A stretch of DNA of 64,000 nucleotides from Paraburkholderia bryophila (GTDB taxonomy: Bacteria > Pseudomonadota > Gammaproteobacteria > Burkholderiales > Burkholderiaceae): assembly GCF_003269035.1 (NCBI RefSeq), contig NZ_QLTK01000003.1, positions 310,001 through 374,000 of the forward strand, in the 5' to 3' direction. Numbering within the stretch: the stretch's first letter is position 1; the number at the start of each line of letters is the position of its first letter. This document shows, one piece after another, positions 27,265 to 36,653 of the stretch. The notes under the pieces are model-generated. The model was not told the DNA's origin. It did no database searches and saw nothing but the letters and a program-made list of their open reading frames with translations. A program made the translations under genes and the position numbers.

Positions 27265-29028
27265 ATGACGATCCGCACTGCCGGCGAACACACGTTTGTC
27301 ACGCACGACGGCGAGGCGCTGTTCTATCGCCATTGGCCGGTGGCCGGCGAGCGTTGCCGTGGCGCCGTGCTGCTGTTTCATCGTGGGCACGAACACTCGG
27401 CGCGCATGGCTCATCTGGTCGACGAGCTCGATCTGCCCGAGCATGCGTTCTTCGCATGGGACGCGCGCGGTCATGGCCACTCGCCGGGCGAACGCGGTTA
27501 TAGCCCGAGCGCGGCGACCTCGGTGCGCGACGTTCAGACCTTCGCCGAGCATATCCGCGACACCCACGGCATCGCGATCGAAAACATGACGGTGATCGGC
27601 CAGAGTGTCGGCGCCGTGCTGGCCGCCGCGTGGGTGCACGATTACGCGCCGCCGCTGCGCGCGCTGGTGCTGGCCGCACCGGCCTTCAGCATCAAGCTGT
27701 ATGTGCCGCTCGCGTTGCCGGCGTTGCGGCTCATGTACCGGCTGCGCGGGCGCTTTTTCGTCAATAGCTACGTGAAGCCGAAGCTCCTGACGCACGACCC
27801 CGAGCGCGTCGCGAGCTATCGGACCGATCCGCTGATCGCGCGTGCGATCGCGGTCAACATGCTGCTCGATCTGCACGACATGGCCCAACGCGTGGTGGCC
27901 GACGCCGCCGCGATCAAGGTGCCGACGCAGGTGCTGATCTCCGGCGCCGATTGGGTCGTGCATCGCCAGCCGCAGGATCGGTTTTACGAACGCCTGAGTT
28001 CGACGCGCAAGGAGCGCCTCGTGCTCGACGGTTTTCATCACGACACGCTCGGCGAGCTGGAGCGCAGCCGCGCCATCGCGCCGATTCGCGCATTCGTCCT
28101 GCAGGAATACGATGCGCCGAGCGCGCCGGTTTCGTTGCTCGACGCGCATGAACGCGGGCCGTTTTATGACGAATTCGCGGGTTTGAAGCAGCCGCCGCAG
28201 CCGCTGAAAGGGGCCTATTGGGCGATGGTGCGCGGCGGCTTGCGGCTGTCGTCGTGGTTCTCCTCGGGGATCGCGCTCGGGTTTCAGCGCGGTTTCGATT
28301 CCGGCTCGTCGCTCGATTATGTGTACCGCAACCGCGCGCAAGGGCGCTCGCCGCTCGGCCGGCTGATCGACCGCAACTACCTCGACTCGATTGGCTGGCG
28401 CGGTATCCGGCAGCGCAAGATTCATATCGAAGCGCTGATCGCCGATGCCATCGCGCGGCTGCGGCAGCAGGGCCAGCCGGTTCGGATCGTCGATATCGCC
28501 GCAGGGCACGGGCGCTATGTGCTCGACGCGATCGGCGCGGCCGCGCTCGGCCGGACCGGCATCGAACATATTCTGCTGCGCGACTACAGTCCGCCGAACG
28601 TCGAAGCGGGCCGCGCGCTGATCATCCAGAAAGGCTTCGGCACGAAGGCGCGTTTCGAACAGGGCGACGCGTTCGATGCCGAAGCGCTCGCGACGCTGGA
28701 ACCGCGCCCGAATCTCGCCATCGTGTCGGGGCTATACGAACTGTTCAGCGACAACACGATGATCCGCGCTTCGCTCGGCGGCCTCGCGCGTTCCGTCGCA
28801 CCCGGCGGTTACCTGGTTTATACGGGGCAGCCGTGGCATCCGCAGCTGGAATTCATCGCGCGTACGCTGAAAAACCATCGCGGCGAGGCCGCGTGGGTGA
28901 TGCGTCGTCGCTCGCAAGCCGAGCTCGATGAACTGGTGGCGAGCGCGGGCTTTCGCAAGATCGCGCAACGTATCGACGAGTGGGGCATCTTCACCGTCAG
29001 CGTCGCGCAACGGGTCGCGGACGTATGA
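27265..29028 (+). CDS. Alpha/beta hydrolase fused to a methyltransferase (YnbC-like)
   Basis: A 587-residue cytoplasmic protein, the same size and layout as E. coli YnbC (about 585). The N-terminal half is a lysophospholipase-type alpha/beta hydrolase with the nucleophile elbow GQSVG at about residue 112 and a late His in LDGFHHDTL. The C-terminal half is a class I methyltransferase-like domain with VRIVDIAAGHGRY at about residue 408. The start at 27265 follows GAGGGGAC. It overlaps the next gene by ATGA. It probably acts on a lipid made by the neighbours; the reaction is not known. Confidence 0.82.
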   Translation: MTIRTAGEHTFVTHDGEALFYRHWPVAGERCRGAVLLFHRGHEHSARMAHLVDELDLPEHAFFAWDARGHGHSPGERGYSPSAATSVRDVQTFAEHIRDTHGIAIENMTVIGQSVGAVLAAAWVHDYAPPLRALVLAAPAFSIKLYVPLALPALRLMYRLRGRFFVNSYVKPKLLTHDPERVASYRTDPLIARAIAVNMLLDLHDMAQRVVADAAAIKVPTQVLISGADWVVHRQPQDRFYERLSSTRKERLVLDGFHHDTLGELERSRAIAPIRAFVLQEYDAPSAPVSLLDAHERGPFYDEFAGLKQPPQPLKGAYWAMVRGGLRLSSWFSSGIALGFQRGFDSGSSLDYVYRNRAQGRSPLGRLIDRNYLDSIGWRGIRQRKIHIEALIADAIARLRQQGQPVRIVDIAAGHGRYVLDAIGAAALGRTGIEHILLRDYSPPNVEAGRALIIQKGFGTKARFEQGDAFDAEALATLEPRPNLAIVSGLYELFSDNTMIRASLGGLARSVAPGGYLVYTGQPWHPQLEFIARTLKNHRGEAAWVMRRRSQAELDELVASAGFRKIAQRIDEWGIFTVSVAQRVADV

Positions 29029-30605
29029 GCGGCAACGGCGCGCGCACCGATGCAAGCGCGTGGCCCCACGACGCGGCCGCAGCCGCTGCGCGGCCGGCGA
29101 CTTTCGCGTTGAAATGCGTGCTGCTGGCGGGCATGGGCCTCGTGTTCTTCTCGACCTATGGCTTCGCGAACTGGCTGGCAGGCAGGCACGCGCAGGTGCC
29201 GTCGTTCGCGTTCGGCTGGGAGCATGCCATTCCTTTCTGGCCGTGGACGATCGTGCCGTACTGGTCGATCGATCTGCTGTACGCGCTGTCGTTTTTTCTG
29301 TGGCGTTGGCGTCACGAACTACTCGACCACGTCAAGCGGCTGCTGACGGTGCAGGTTATTTCGGTGGTGTGTTTCATCGCATGGCCGCTGCGTTTCAGCT
29401 TCGAGCGGCCGGCCGCCGGCGGCATGAGCGGAGCGCTGTTCACGTTGCTTGCCGGCTTCGACAAACCGTTCAATCAGGCGCCGTCGCTGCATATCGGTTT
29501 GTTGGTCGTGTTGTGGGCCGTGTATGCGTTGTATGCACGCGGCGCGTGGCGTTGGTTGCTGCACGGCTGGTTCGCGCTGATCGGCATTTCCGTGCTGACC
29601 ACCTATCAGCATCATCTGATCGATGTGCCGACCGGCGCGGCGGTGGGGTGTTTCGCGCTGTTTCTGTTTCCGCTGCGACGAGGCGTAGGACCGTCCCGCT
29701 CGCGTGCCGCCGACCAACCGATCGCGCCCGCGGTGCTGGCGCATGCCCGCCGCATTGCACGGCGCTATGCGGCGCTGGCGGTGGTGTTTCTGATTGCCGC
29801 TTGCGTGGCGATTCCACATTCACCGTTCGCAGCGTTGCTGCTCGGCTGGATCGCGCTGGCCGTGCTGTGCGTCGCGATTGTCTATTGGCGCGTGGATGCC
29901 GCGCTGTATCAGAAGAACGAAGCGGGCGGTTTTGCGTGGGCGACTGCGGCGCTGTTCCTGCCAACTGTGATCGGTATGTTCGTCAACTCGCGCGCATGGA
30001 CGTTTCGTCACGCGGCGTCTTCACCGCTTGGTCACTCGGTGCTGGTGGGACGTACGCCGACGCGTCGCGAGGCGAGGCTGGCGCGGGCCACCGCGATTGT
30101 CGATCTGACCGCCGAAATGCCCGGCTGGGCCCGGCGCGATCCCACGATTCGCTACGTGTGCGTGCCGCAACTCGACCTGCTGCCACCGACGCTCGCACAG
30201 TTACAGCAGGCCGTCGCCGCCATCGAGAGGCTGCGCGAGCAGGGGCATACGGTGCTGGTGTGCTGTGCGCTCGGCTATTCGCGCAGTGCGTTGACGGTGG
30301 CCGCGTGGCTCGCCGCGCATTTGCACCTGGACGATGCGCAGGCTGCGCTGGCGTTGCTGCGGGAAGCGCGTCCGCAGGTGATGTTGCGGGCGCCGGGTGT
30401 GGCGCTGTTGCAGCGGTATATCGACTGGCGCGTGCAGATGCGGCAGGAAGTGGTGCGTGAAGCAGGGCATGACGGATCGCATGAAACGCCGGATGAAGCA
30501 CCGCGCGACACTCCGCATGGAGCGCGAGGCGAAGCGCCGCACCTCGAAGCGCGGCACGATGAAACGCCACGCGACCCGCGCCCCGGCCCGGAGGTTCGAC
30601 CATGA
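29025..30605 (+). CDS. PAP2-type membrane phosphatase with C-terminal dual-specificity phosphatase domain (YnbD-like)
   Basis: A 526-residue inner-membrane protein. The PAP2 part has PSLHIG (about residue 152) and HHLIDVPTG (about 195) between several helices. The C-terminal domain carries a Cys-x5-Arg phosphatase loop, CALGYSRS, at about residue 411. A charged His/Glu/Arg tail follows (after about 475). The YnbD family has the same two domains. Start overlaps the YnbC-like stop (ATGA), and its own stop overlaps the next gene (ATGA), so these genes are translated as one unit. Confidence 0.82.
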   Translation: MSGNGARTDASAWPHDAAAAAARPATFALKCVLLAGMGLVFFSTYGFANWLAGRHAQVPSFAFGWEHAIPFWPWTIVPYWSIDLLYALSFFLWRWRHELLDHVKRLLTVQVISVVCFIAWPLRFSFERPAAGGMSGALFTLLAGFDKPFNQAPSLHIGLLVVLWAVYALYARGAWRWLLHGWFALIGISVLTTYQHHLIDVPTGAAVGCFALFLFPLRRGVGPSRSRAADQPIAPAVLAHARRIARRYAALAVVFLIAACVAIPHSPFAALLLGWIALAVLCVAIVYWRVDAALYQKNEAGGFAWATAALFLPTVIGMFVNSRAWTFRHAASSPLGHSVLVGRTPTRREARLARATAIVDLTAEMPGWARRDPTIRYVCVPQLDLLPPTLAQLQQAVAAIERLREQGHTVLVCCALGYSRSALTVAAWLAAHLHLDDAQAALALLREARPQVMLRAPGVALLQRYIDWRVQMRQEVVREAGHDGSHETPDEAPRDTPHGARGEAPHLEARHDETPRDPRPGPEVRP

Positions 30606-31048
30606 ACGACACACCCGCCAGCGTGCAATTCAAAATCGCCGCGGCGCGCGGACTGCTCGACGCTGGGCTGATCCTCGCGATCTGCGCGCATCTGGCAGCG
30701 TGGGTAGGACTCGCGCTCGCTTTCGGATTGGCGTCGTGGCCGTGCGTGGCGATGGCGTGCGCGAGCGGCGCGGTGGCCGTACTCGCGCTATGGCTGCTGA
30801 TTCGCCTCGCGATCGATCACCGGCTGTTCACTATGCTCGCGCATTCAACCGCGTCGACGAACGAAGACGATGCGCTCGCGGCACTCGACCACGCGTTGCA
30901 GCGACTCGGTTGGATCGATGAAACGAAGACCGGACGCACGCTCGACGCGCGTGTGCGCGGCGTCGCCCGTCTCGTTCGGCTGGTGACGATACTCGCGGTC
31001 GTGCAAGTACTCGTCATAGCCCTCGCGGCACTGACCGGCGCGTTCTGA
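30602..31048 (+). CDS. Small membrane protein in the ynb-like operon, function unknown
   Basis: A 148-residue protein with two helices at about residues 18-45 and 48-70 and a third at the C terminus (about 125-146), with a charged soluble loop between. It starts inside the preceding stop (ATGA), so it belongs to the same operon. I know of no counterpart in the E. coli ynb set. It may scaffold or anchor the lipid enzymes, but there is no direct evidence. Confidence 0.7.
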   Translation: MNDTPASVQFKIAAARGLLDAGLILAICAHLAAWVGLALAFGLASWPCVAMACASGAVAVLALWLLIRLAIDHRLFTMLAHSTASTNEDDALAALDHALQRLGWIDETKTGRTLDARVRGVARLVRLVTILAVVQVLVIALAALTGAF

Positions 31049-31128
31049 ACCGGCCGCGCACGCCATGACGCGCAGTCGTAACCGCGCGAACACGCACCCG
31101 CGACCGCGCAACGCCGACGCCCCGAACC

Positions 31129-32022
31129 TTATTCAAACGCCGCATCGTTCGGATTCGCGTAGACCTTTTTCAACGAGTCGCTCATCGGGAAGTCGAACGT
31201 GAGGTTCTTCGGCGGGACCGGCTTCATGAACCATTTGTCGTACATCGCGTTGATCTCCTTGCCCTTCATGACCTGCTGCATCGCATCGTCGACGACCTTC
31301 TTGAACTCGGGGTCGTTTTTCCGCAGCATGAAGCCATAAGCCTCGGACGATTGCGGCGTGCCGACCAGCACCCAGTCAGCGGGCTTCGCCGTCAGCGAAC
31401 GCGCACCGGCCAGCAAGACGTCATCCATCATGTAGGCGACGGCGCGGCCGGTTTCCAGCGTCAGACGTCCCTCGCCGTAGTCCTTGGCGCTGATGATCTG
31501 CATGTTCATTTTCTTCTCTTCGTTCATCTTTCTCAGGATGCGCTCGGACGTCGTTCCCTGATTGGTCACCACAGTCTTGCCCGCGAGATCCGGAAAGTCC
31601 TTGATGCCGGAGTCTTTGCGCGTCAGCAACCGGGTCGTGGCCACGAAGAACGTGTCGGAAAACGCGACCTGGTTTTGCCGCGCGGCAAGGTTCGTCGTCA
31701 CGCCGCATTCCAGATCCACGGTGCCGTTCTGAACCAGCGAAATTCGGTTTTGCGACGTCACCGGAATGAAACGGATACGCAGATCCGGCCGTTTCGTCTT
31801 CGCCTTGACCGCGTCGATGACCTTGTTGCACAGGTCTTGAGAAAAGCCGATGACCTGGTTGTCACTGTCCACGTAGGAAAACGGCACCGACGTCTCGCGA
31901 TGGCCGATCGAAATCAGGCCGTTGGTTTGAATCTTCGTCATGGTCGGCGTTGCATCTTGCGCGAGCACACCGTGCGCGGCCGATGCCAGCACCAGCAACA
32001 TCATCAGTTTTTCCCGGACCAT
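31129..32022 (-). CDS. Amino-acid ABC transporter substrate-binding protein (GltI/aspartate-glutamate type)
   Basis: A 297-residue periplasmic protein with a signal peptide ending around AHGVLAQD. The family 3 binding-protein region shows ISIGHRETSVPFSYVD, GFSQDLCNKVIDAV, and DLECGVTTNLAARQNQVAFS, close to GltI for glutamate/aspartate. No permease or ATPase gene lies beside it, so it is an orphan binding protein that probably serves a transporter encoded elsewhere. An inverted repeat lies upstream, a possible operator. Confidence 0.88.
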   Translation of the reverse strand: MVREKLMMLLVLASAAHGVLAQDATPTMTKIQTNGLISIGHRETSVPFSYVDSDNQVIGFSQDLCNKVIDAVKAKTKRPDLRIRFIPVTSQNRISLVQNGTVDLECGVTTNLAARQNQVAFSDTFFVATTRLLTRKDSGIKDFPDLAGKTVVTNQGTTSERILRKMNEEKKMNMQIISAKDYGEGRLTLETGRAVAYMMDDVLLAGARSLTAKPADWVLVGTPQSSEAYGFMLRKNDPEFKKVVDDAMQQVMKGKEINAMYDKWFMKPVPPKNLTFDFPMSDSLKKVYANPNDAAFE

Positions 32023-32077
32023 CGCATTTCCCTGTGTTATCGAACGATCGTTAGCGGCACGCCACGGCGCCGTGATT

Positions 32078-32113
32078 CATATGTTGCAGTAAACAAAATA
32101 ATAACAACATATG
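32078..32113. promoter_or_regulatory. 9-bp inverted repeat upstream of the GltI-like gene
   Basis: CATATGTTG (32078-32086) and CAACATATG (32105-32113) are perfect inverted copies around an AT-rich centre, 56-91 bases upstream of the minus-strand start at 32022. The right arm sits inside the ten-base palindrome AACATATGTT. Position and symmetry suit a regulator binding site. Confidence 0.5.
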
Positions 32114-32442
32114 TTAACTCCCTACGTTCGACGTTTTTTAGCCGTTGTGGCCAGGCGGGGTGACGTTCGAGTTCGACAGGGAGTCGACAGGTTTCGACGG
32201 ATCGCGACGCGGATCGTCGCGGATTGCGCACGGTCGTGAGCTTTTTGCCGCCGGAATAGCGGCGAGTTACGCCGGGTTACGCGTGCTTGAGGGCGTAGGG
32301 CGAACTACGCCGGGCCTGCGGGCGGATTGGCCGCCGCGAAGCCCGCGTGCTCGTAAGACGCGGAAACGTGTCTGTAGCCAAACCGTCGCGGCACCTGACT
32401 ACTATCGTTTCATCGCCACGCATTGATGAACGGAGGTGCCGG
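32114..32442. other. Gene-free stretch between the GltI-like gene and the small orphan gene
   Basis: I find no supported gene here. The stretch contains a short hairpin (GCCGC-cggaata-GCGGC near 32260) and repeated CGGATCG/GCGGAT motifs at about 32198-32226. It probably contains the promoter of the downstream 67-codon gene, but no hexamers are convincing. Confidence 0.4.
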
Positions 32443-32646
32443 ATGCTCAGCCATCATGAACTCGCGACGCTGATGCTGTTTCGCGACACGGAGAGACGTA
32501 TCGAGCCGTTGGACCCCGACGTGCTGGCATTACGCCGCTATGCGCTCGTCGAAGTGCGGCAGCGTCAGGCGGATGAAACGACCTTGCAATTGACCCGTCA
32601 GGGGCGAGAGTTGCTGGCGCGGTTGCAGATGGGCGGGAAGGCGTGA
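32443..32646 (+). CDS. Small protein, possible winged-helix type, function unknown
   Basis: A 67-residue protein with a strong ribosome binding site (CGGAGGTG) before ATG 32443. Sequence (LATLMLFRDTERRIEPLDPDVLALRRYALVEV ... TLQLTRQGRELLARL) has the helix-then-strand pattern of a small winged-helix domain, with a C-terminal TRQGRELLARL typical of the recognition region in such proteins. A hairpin terminator follows. Function unknown. Confidence 0.65.
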   Translation: MLSHHELATLMLFRDTERRIEPLDPDVLALRRYALVEVRQRQADETTLQLTRQGRELLARLQMGGKA

Positions 32647-32673
32647 GCGGAAGGCGCGGATAGTCGACTGAGC

Positions 32674-32697
32674 TCGGCGCCCAAAGTTTGGCGCCGA
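32674..32697 (+). terminator. Hairpin terminator between the convergent small gene and MFS gene
   Basis: TCGGCGCC (32674-32681) pairs perfectly with GGCGCCGA (32690-32697) across an 8-base loop and is followed by TATTTGTTGT. It lies between two convergent genes and could stop transcription from both sides. Confidence 0.6.
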
Positions 32698-32729
32698 TAT
32701 TTGTTGTCTCAATCGCACTATCGGGAGGC

Positions 32730-33959
32730 TTACCGCGTTTCCGCCTCGAGAGCCGAGCGCGAAGAGGTGGGGCTGGCGCAGAGTAGTAGTCCCGCCAGCA
32801 CGGCAAGGATACCGCTGACGATGAAGACCATCGGGATGGTGATCCAACGCGCCGCGTTGGAGCCGATCAGCGGCCCGAGTACGAGCGCCGCAAGCTGCAC
32901 GCTTCGCGCGGTCGAACTGATTGTCCCCAGGGCATGAACCGGTGAGGCGGCTTGCAGCACCACACCGAAGCTCATTGCCGTGACACCGTAGCAAGCACCA
33001 TTTGCAAGCCACGATGCGAACAGTACATACTTCGACACCGGGACATGCAGCGCGGCGAATGTTCCAGGTACGAACACGGTCACGCCAAAACCGATCAGCC
33101 CGATGGCCAGCACTCGCGTTGTATTGCCTGAAGAGAAGGCGCGCTTGAAAAGCATGGCGCCAGCGATCCCTCCCGCTGCCGTGCAACTGACGATCGCCCC
33201 GAACGTTGCGGCGGGAAATCCCTGCGCCCTCAGGAACAGGGCGAGCAAAGGATCGTAGAGCCCCAGCACGGCGGTTTGAACGAGAGACGCGATAAACGCA
33301 TGTCGAAACCCGGCGTGCGTCCGTAGCAGACCGGCGAGCGCGCCGAGGCGAGGCGATTTGCGGGGCCCGGATACCGCGCTTTCAAACGGATGGGCTCGCT
33401 GCAGCAGAAGCAGAAACACGATTCCGGCTACCGAGAGTGTCGCGGACAAGCCAAATCCCGCGACAGGTTCGTACAGGCTCGCCATGACCGCACCAAGAAG
33501 CGGCGCCGCTATTTTCACGAGCTGATCGATGGTGGTCATCCAGCGCGCGTTATCCACCAACTGACTAGGAGTTAGCATCGATCGGACCAGGATTTGCTCG
33601 GCAGGCATTGCGCCGAGATTGCTGAGCCCTTTCAGAAAGACGAACAGCACGAAGACGAACTGATTGGGCGCGAACATCAGCAGCAGCGAGGTCACGCCGC
33701 GGCAGACGTAACTGCTCCGCAAGACGGACAACGGATGATGTGTGTCGGCAAAACGTCCAAAAAAAGGCCCAAGTAGCAGCCCGGGCAGGCCATACAGCGC
33801 GGATGCAATGCCGATGGTCGACGCACTGGCGTGCCAGAAATAGCTGAGGTTCGAGAAGATCAGCGTGAAATCGACCCACAGTATGATCGAACTCGTTGCT
33901 CTCGCAAGCAGGAGATAGGGGTAACCGGCAGTCGCCTTCAGCGATGAGAATGGTTTCAT
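32730..33959 (-). CDS. MFS transporter, probable exporter of the SagB/carbamoyltransferase operon
   Basis: A 409-residue major facilitator protein with about twelve helices and a loop motif after helix 2 (GPFFGRFADTHHP), corresponding to the family's G-x3-D-R-x-G-R-[KR] region in a weak form. It starts within the stop of the carbamoyltransferase gene (ATGA), so it is the last gene of the peptide/SagB/carbamoyltransferase unit. By context it would export the product or give self-protection. The substrate is unknown. Confidence 0.82.
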   Translation of the reverse strand: MKPFSSLKATAGYPYLLLARATSSIILWVDFTLIFSNLSYFWHASASTIGIASALYGLPGLLLGPFFGRFADTHHPLSVLRSSYVCRGVTSLLLMFAPNQFVFVLFVFLKGLSNLGAMPAEQILVRSMLTPSQLVDNARWMTTIDQLVKIAAPLLGAVMASLYEPVAGFGLSATLSVAGIVFLLLLQRAHPFESAVSGPRKSPRLGALAGLLRTHAGFRHAFIASLVQTAVLGLYDPLLALFLRAQGFPAATFGAIVSCTAAGGIAGAMLFKRAFSSGNTTRVLAIGLIGFGVTVFVPGTFAALHVPVSKYVLFASWLANGACYGVTAMSFGVVLQAASPVHALGTISSTARSVQLAALVLGPLIGSNAARWITIPMVFIVSGILAVLAGLLLCASPTSSRSALEAETR

Positions 33960-35548
33960 AGACAGCCCGTGTATTTCTCTGGAGATCGAAGGAATAGCGC
34001 GCCTTCGACAGCGAAGCCGTCGAGCCCTGTAGTGTCCGCATACGTGACCAGATCGGATGCCCGGTTGATAAACCCTTTTCCGCTGAAATTAAGCGATGTA
34101 TTGCAAAGCACGCCTGCGCCGCTGATTTCCTTGAATGCACGAAGCAGCTTGTACATGAGCCCGTTTTGTTCCGGGTTGACAGTTTGCACGCGCGACGAAC
34201 CGTCGACGTGGGTTATTGCCTTGAGCTGGTCGTTTCTGACCCTGGCGAAGTAAAGCATGTGGGGACTCGCTCTGGTCAGGTCGAAGTGAAGGGCGAAATC
34301 TTCTTCCAGACAGAGCGGCGCGATAGGGCGGTAATGCTCTCGTTGCTTGATGGTGTTTAATCTTTGCTGCGTTTCGCGTCGGTACGGTTCGGCGAGAAGG
34401 GAGCGATTACCGAGCGCTCTCGGACCGATCTCTGTTCGCCCTGAAACCCACGCCAATATTGCGCCGGCTTGCAGCAGCCGTGCGGCGGTTGCGGTGTTGC
34501 CTGCAACACGCGCAAAGGAACCGGCTTGCCGATTCGACTGAAGGGCCATGTCGTCGATGAAGTGGCTGCCGCTATAGACATTCCACTCAAGCTTGGCATG
34601 TCCGGTCAATTCCAGTTGTGCGTCCACGGCGGTGCCGATGGCGGAGCCCGTGTCGTTAGTACACGGAGGGACAAAGACGTCGGAAAATACACCGGAATCG
34701 AGCAGCGCCCGGTTCCAGTCGCAATTCAGCCCGCAGCCTCCGCTGATCAGCAACGGGCGCTTGTCTTCGACAAGCCGGGACATGCCATCAATGAAATGGG
34801 CAAGCAGGCGATTTGACACGAGCCGGGCAAGACGCTTGGACGGTATGGACTCGACGCCGCTGTTATAGGCAGAAAACGCGCGAAAGTGGTTTTTATCGAA
34901 CTTGGGCGTTTCGTGCGGATTGGCCATTAAGCGCGCCAGCAGATCCTGCTCTTCGGAAGTGGCCGTCGGGTTTTCTTCGAACGCCGCGAGTGCCATCAGC
35001 TTGCCGGCGTCGCTCAGACGAATATGTCCGCCAGGGAGGTTGAACGTTGGATCGCAAATGGCATAGGCATAGGCGTACCGAATGCCGGGGCCGTACATGA
35101 TGTGCGCGAGCCGGCGGACTTTGACGCCACGGTCGATTTCGTAGAAGGCGCCGATATGGCCTTCCCACGTCAGGGCATAGCAGGGCGTGCCCTGCGGGAA
35201 TGGGGAAAGGGCGTAGGAGCAAAGAATATGGGATCGCTCGTGAGACGACGAGAAGTAGCGCATTGGCGAACCGTTCATCTGGGACAATCCCTGCACATTG
35301 CCGGAGATTCCCATATAGCCGGCTCCGATGGGCCGCCCTCTCGGCTCCATGCCGGAGGCCCATCCGCTGACAGCGAAAACGTCCGGCGGTGCGGTCAACC
35401 TTGCCAGTGCGTCGGCCAATCCCAAGCCGTCCACCTGCGCGTATCGATACCCGGAATCCTTTTCTGCCTCGATCGAAAAGTCCAGCACGCCATCGATGAG
35501 GTGAGCGATATGACCATCGTGTCCGGGTTTGAGTCCAAGAATTCGCAT
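33956..35548 (-). CDS. NodU/CmcH-family carbamoyltransferase
   Basis: A 530-residue enzyme. The N-terminal ASKHA-like domain begins MRILGLKPGHDGHIAHLIDG, with the metal-site histidines in SHERSHILCSYALSPF (about residue 101) and ISGGCGLNCDWNRALLDSG. The C-terminal domain has RTEIGPRALGNRSLLAEP (about 379) and IKQREHYRPIAPLCLEEDF. The family transfers a carbamoyl group from carbamoyl phosphate to hydroxyl groups of sugars, antibiotics or other metabolites. The start is 35548, where the family begins and AAGG lies upstream. It follows the SagB gene by 10 bases and overlaps the exporter start, so it is a tailoring enzyme of this operon. Confidence 0.9.
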   Translation of the reverse strand: MRILGLKPGHDGHIAHLIDGVLDFSIEAEKDSGYRYAQVDGLGLADALARLTAPPDVFAVSGWASGMEPRGRPIGAGYMGISGNVQGLSQMNGSPMRYFSSSHERSHILCSYALSPFPQGTPCYALTWEGHIGAFYEIDRGVKVRRLAHIMYGPGIRYAYAYAICDPTFNLPGGHIRLSDAGKLMALAAFEENPTATSEEQDLLARLMANPHETPKFDKNHFRAFSAYNSGVESIPSKRLARLVSNRLLAHFIDGMSRLVEDKRPLLISGGCGLNCDWNRALLDSGVFSDVFVPPCTNDTGSAIGTAVDAQLELTGHAKLEWNVYSGSHFIDDMALQSNRQAGSFARVAGNTATAARLLQAGAILAWVSGRTEIGPRALGNRSLLAEPYRRETQQRLNTIKQREHYRPIAPLCLEEDFALHFDLTRASPHMLYFARVRNDQLKAITHVDGSSRVQTVNPEQNGLMYKLLRAFKEISGAGVLCNTSLNFSGKGFINRASDLVTYADTTGLDGFAVEGALFLRSPEKYTGCL

Positions 35549-35558
35549 GGGGAAACCT

Positions 35559-36620
35559 TCAGTCGCCTGACTGCATGTCATGGATTGCCGCAAGCGCCTC
35601 GGGCGCGACACTTCCGTCTCCGCGACCGGCACCCAGAAAAAAGATGACCGAACTCGTCTTTCCATCAAGTCCGAGTAGCGCGTTGATCTGGTGATCGTTG
35701 AAATAGCCGGTCGGCCAGGACTGGACGCCCTGCGCCGTGCAGACAAGTTGAAACGTCTGAGTCAGGCAGCCGATGTCGAGTAACGCAACCCGATAGGCAC
35801 GCGAGTGAGGATACTTCCACCACATCTTGCTGAAGGTCGACGCGACAAAGATGCCGTAGGAGATATCTTCCGCGAAATTCTGCGCGCACAACAATTTGCC
35901 CAACTGGCCCGGCCGCAGTGCTGGCCCGACGGCCGTGAGGTAATGGCCGCCAGAGCTGTAATGGTAGATGCCCGGCTCCAGTCCGTTCACGCGCACGGCG
36001 ACCAGATAGGGCTCGCTCGGGTGAAGGCCGCCGCCGGAGGGCGAGGTCCGCCGGTAGCCTACTGGCATTAAACCGAGATCCTTCAGGTCGCCGCGTTCGC
36101 GGCCATGAACGGCTCCGAATGTCGCGTAGAGTGCATTGGATACCGTTGTCAGATCGAGCGCTTCGTGCCGAAAGCAGCGATGGGTGCGACGATTCCATAA
36201 AGCCGACTTCAGGGAAACCGACTCCAGCTTTTCCAGCTCGGGGTGGGGAAGCGGCGATATGTTCCCTTCGGGGGTGGGGAACATATCGGGTATTTTATCG
36301 GCGATCGACGCGCAGTACTCGATATATCCGCGATACGGATTTTCGTTGTCGAAGCTTTCCTGCTCGTTTCTGCCAATCTGTGTTCCGACATGAAAAATTC
36401 TGGACAAATAGTCCCAACCCCATTCGTCTGGTTCAGGATTGTCGAGCACCCTTGAATCCGCGATATCTGAATCAATCTCGGAGTCGCGCGGTGAATCGCC
36501 TGCGGAAATTTCGATAAGCCTATTAAGGTGCGCTGTCTGAATCTCGAACTGGCGATGATGGAGATAATCCCATAAGATCAGGTGCCCATCTACAATACGC
36601 AAGAATACGGATGGTGTCAC
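35559..36620 (-). CDS. SagB/ThcOx-type FMN-dependent dehydrogenase
   Basis: A 353-residue protein. The C-terminal two thirds match the SagB-type nitroreductase fold: RRTHRCFRHEALDLTTVSNAL (FMN phosphate contact), SPSGGGLHPSEPYLVAV at about residue 190, then GIYHYSSGGHYL. Known members oxidise thiazoline/oxazoline rings in peptide natural products with FMN. The N-terminal 120 residues are a separate region of unknown role. The start is taken as GTG 36620, because AGGAG lies five bases before it; GTG 36626 overlaps that site. No cyclodehydratase (YcaO) gene is present in the window. Base composition is AT-richer than in neighbours. Confidence 0.85.
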   Translation of the reverse strand: MTPSVFLRIVDGHLILWDYLHHRQFEIQTAHLNRLIEISAGDSPRDSEIDSDIADSRVLDNPEPDEWGWDYLSRIFHVGTQIGRNEQESFDNENPYRGYIEYCASIADKIPDMFPTPEGNISPLPHPELEKLESVSLKSALWNRRTHRCFRHEALDLTTVSNALYATFGAVHGRERGDLKDLGLMPVGYRRTSPSGGGLHPSEPYLVAVRVNGLEPGIYHYSSGGHYLTAVGPALRPGQLGKLLCAQNFAEDISYGIFVASTFSKMWWKYPHSRAYRVALLDIGCLTQTFQLVCTAQGVQSWPTGYFNDHQINALLGLDGKTSSVIFFLGAGRGDGSVAPEALAAIHDMQSGD

Positions 36621-36653
36621 GACCACTCCTGTATTTACCGTAGGTGATGGATG

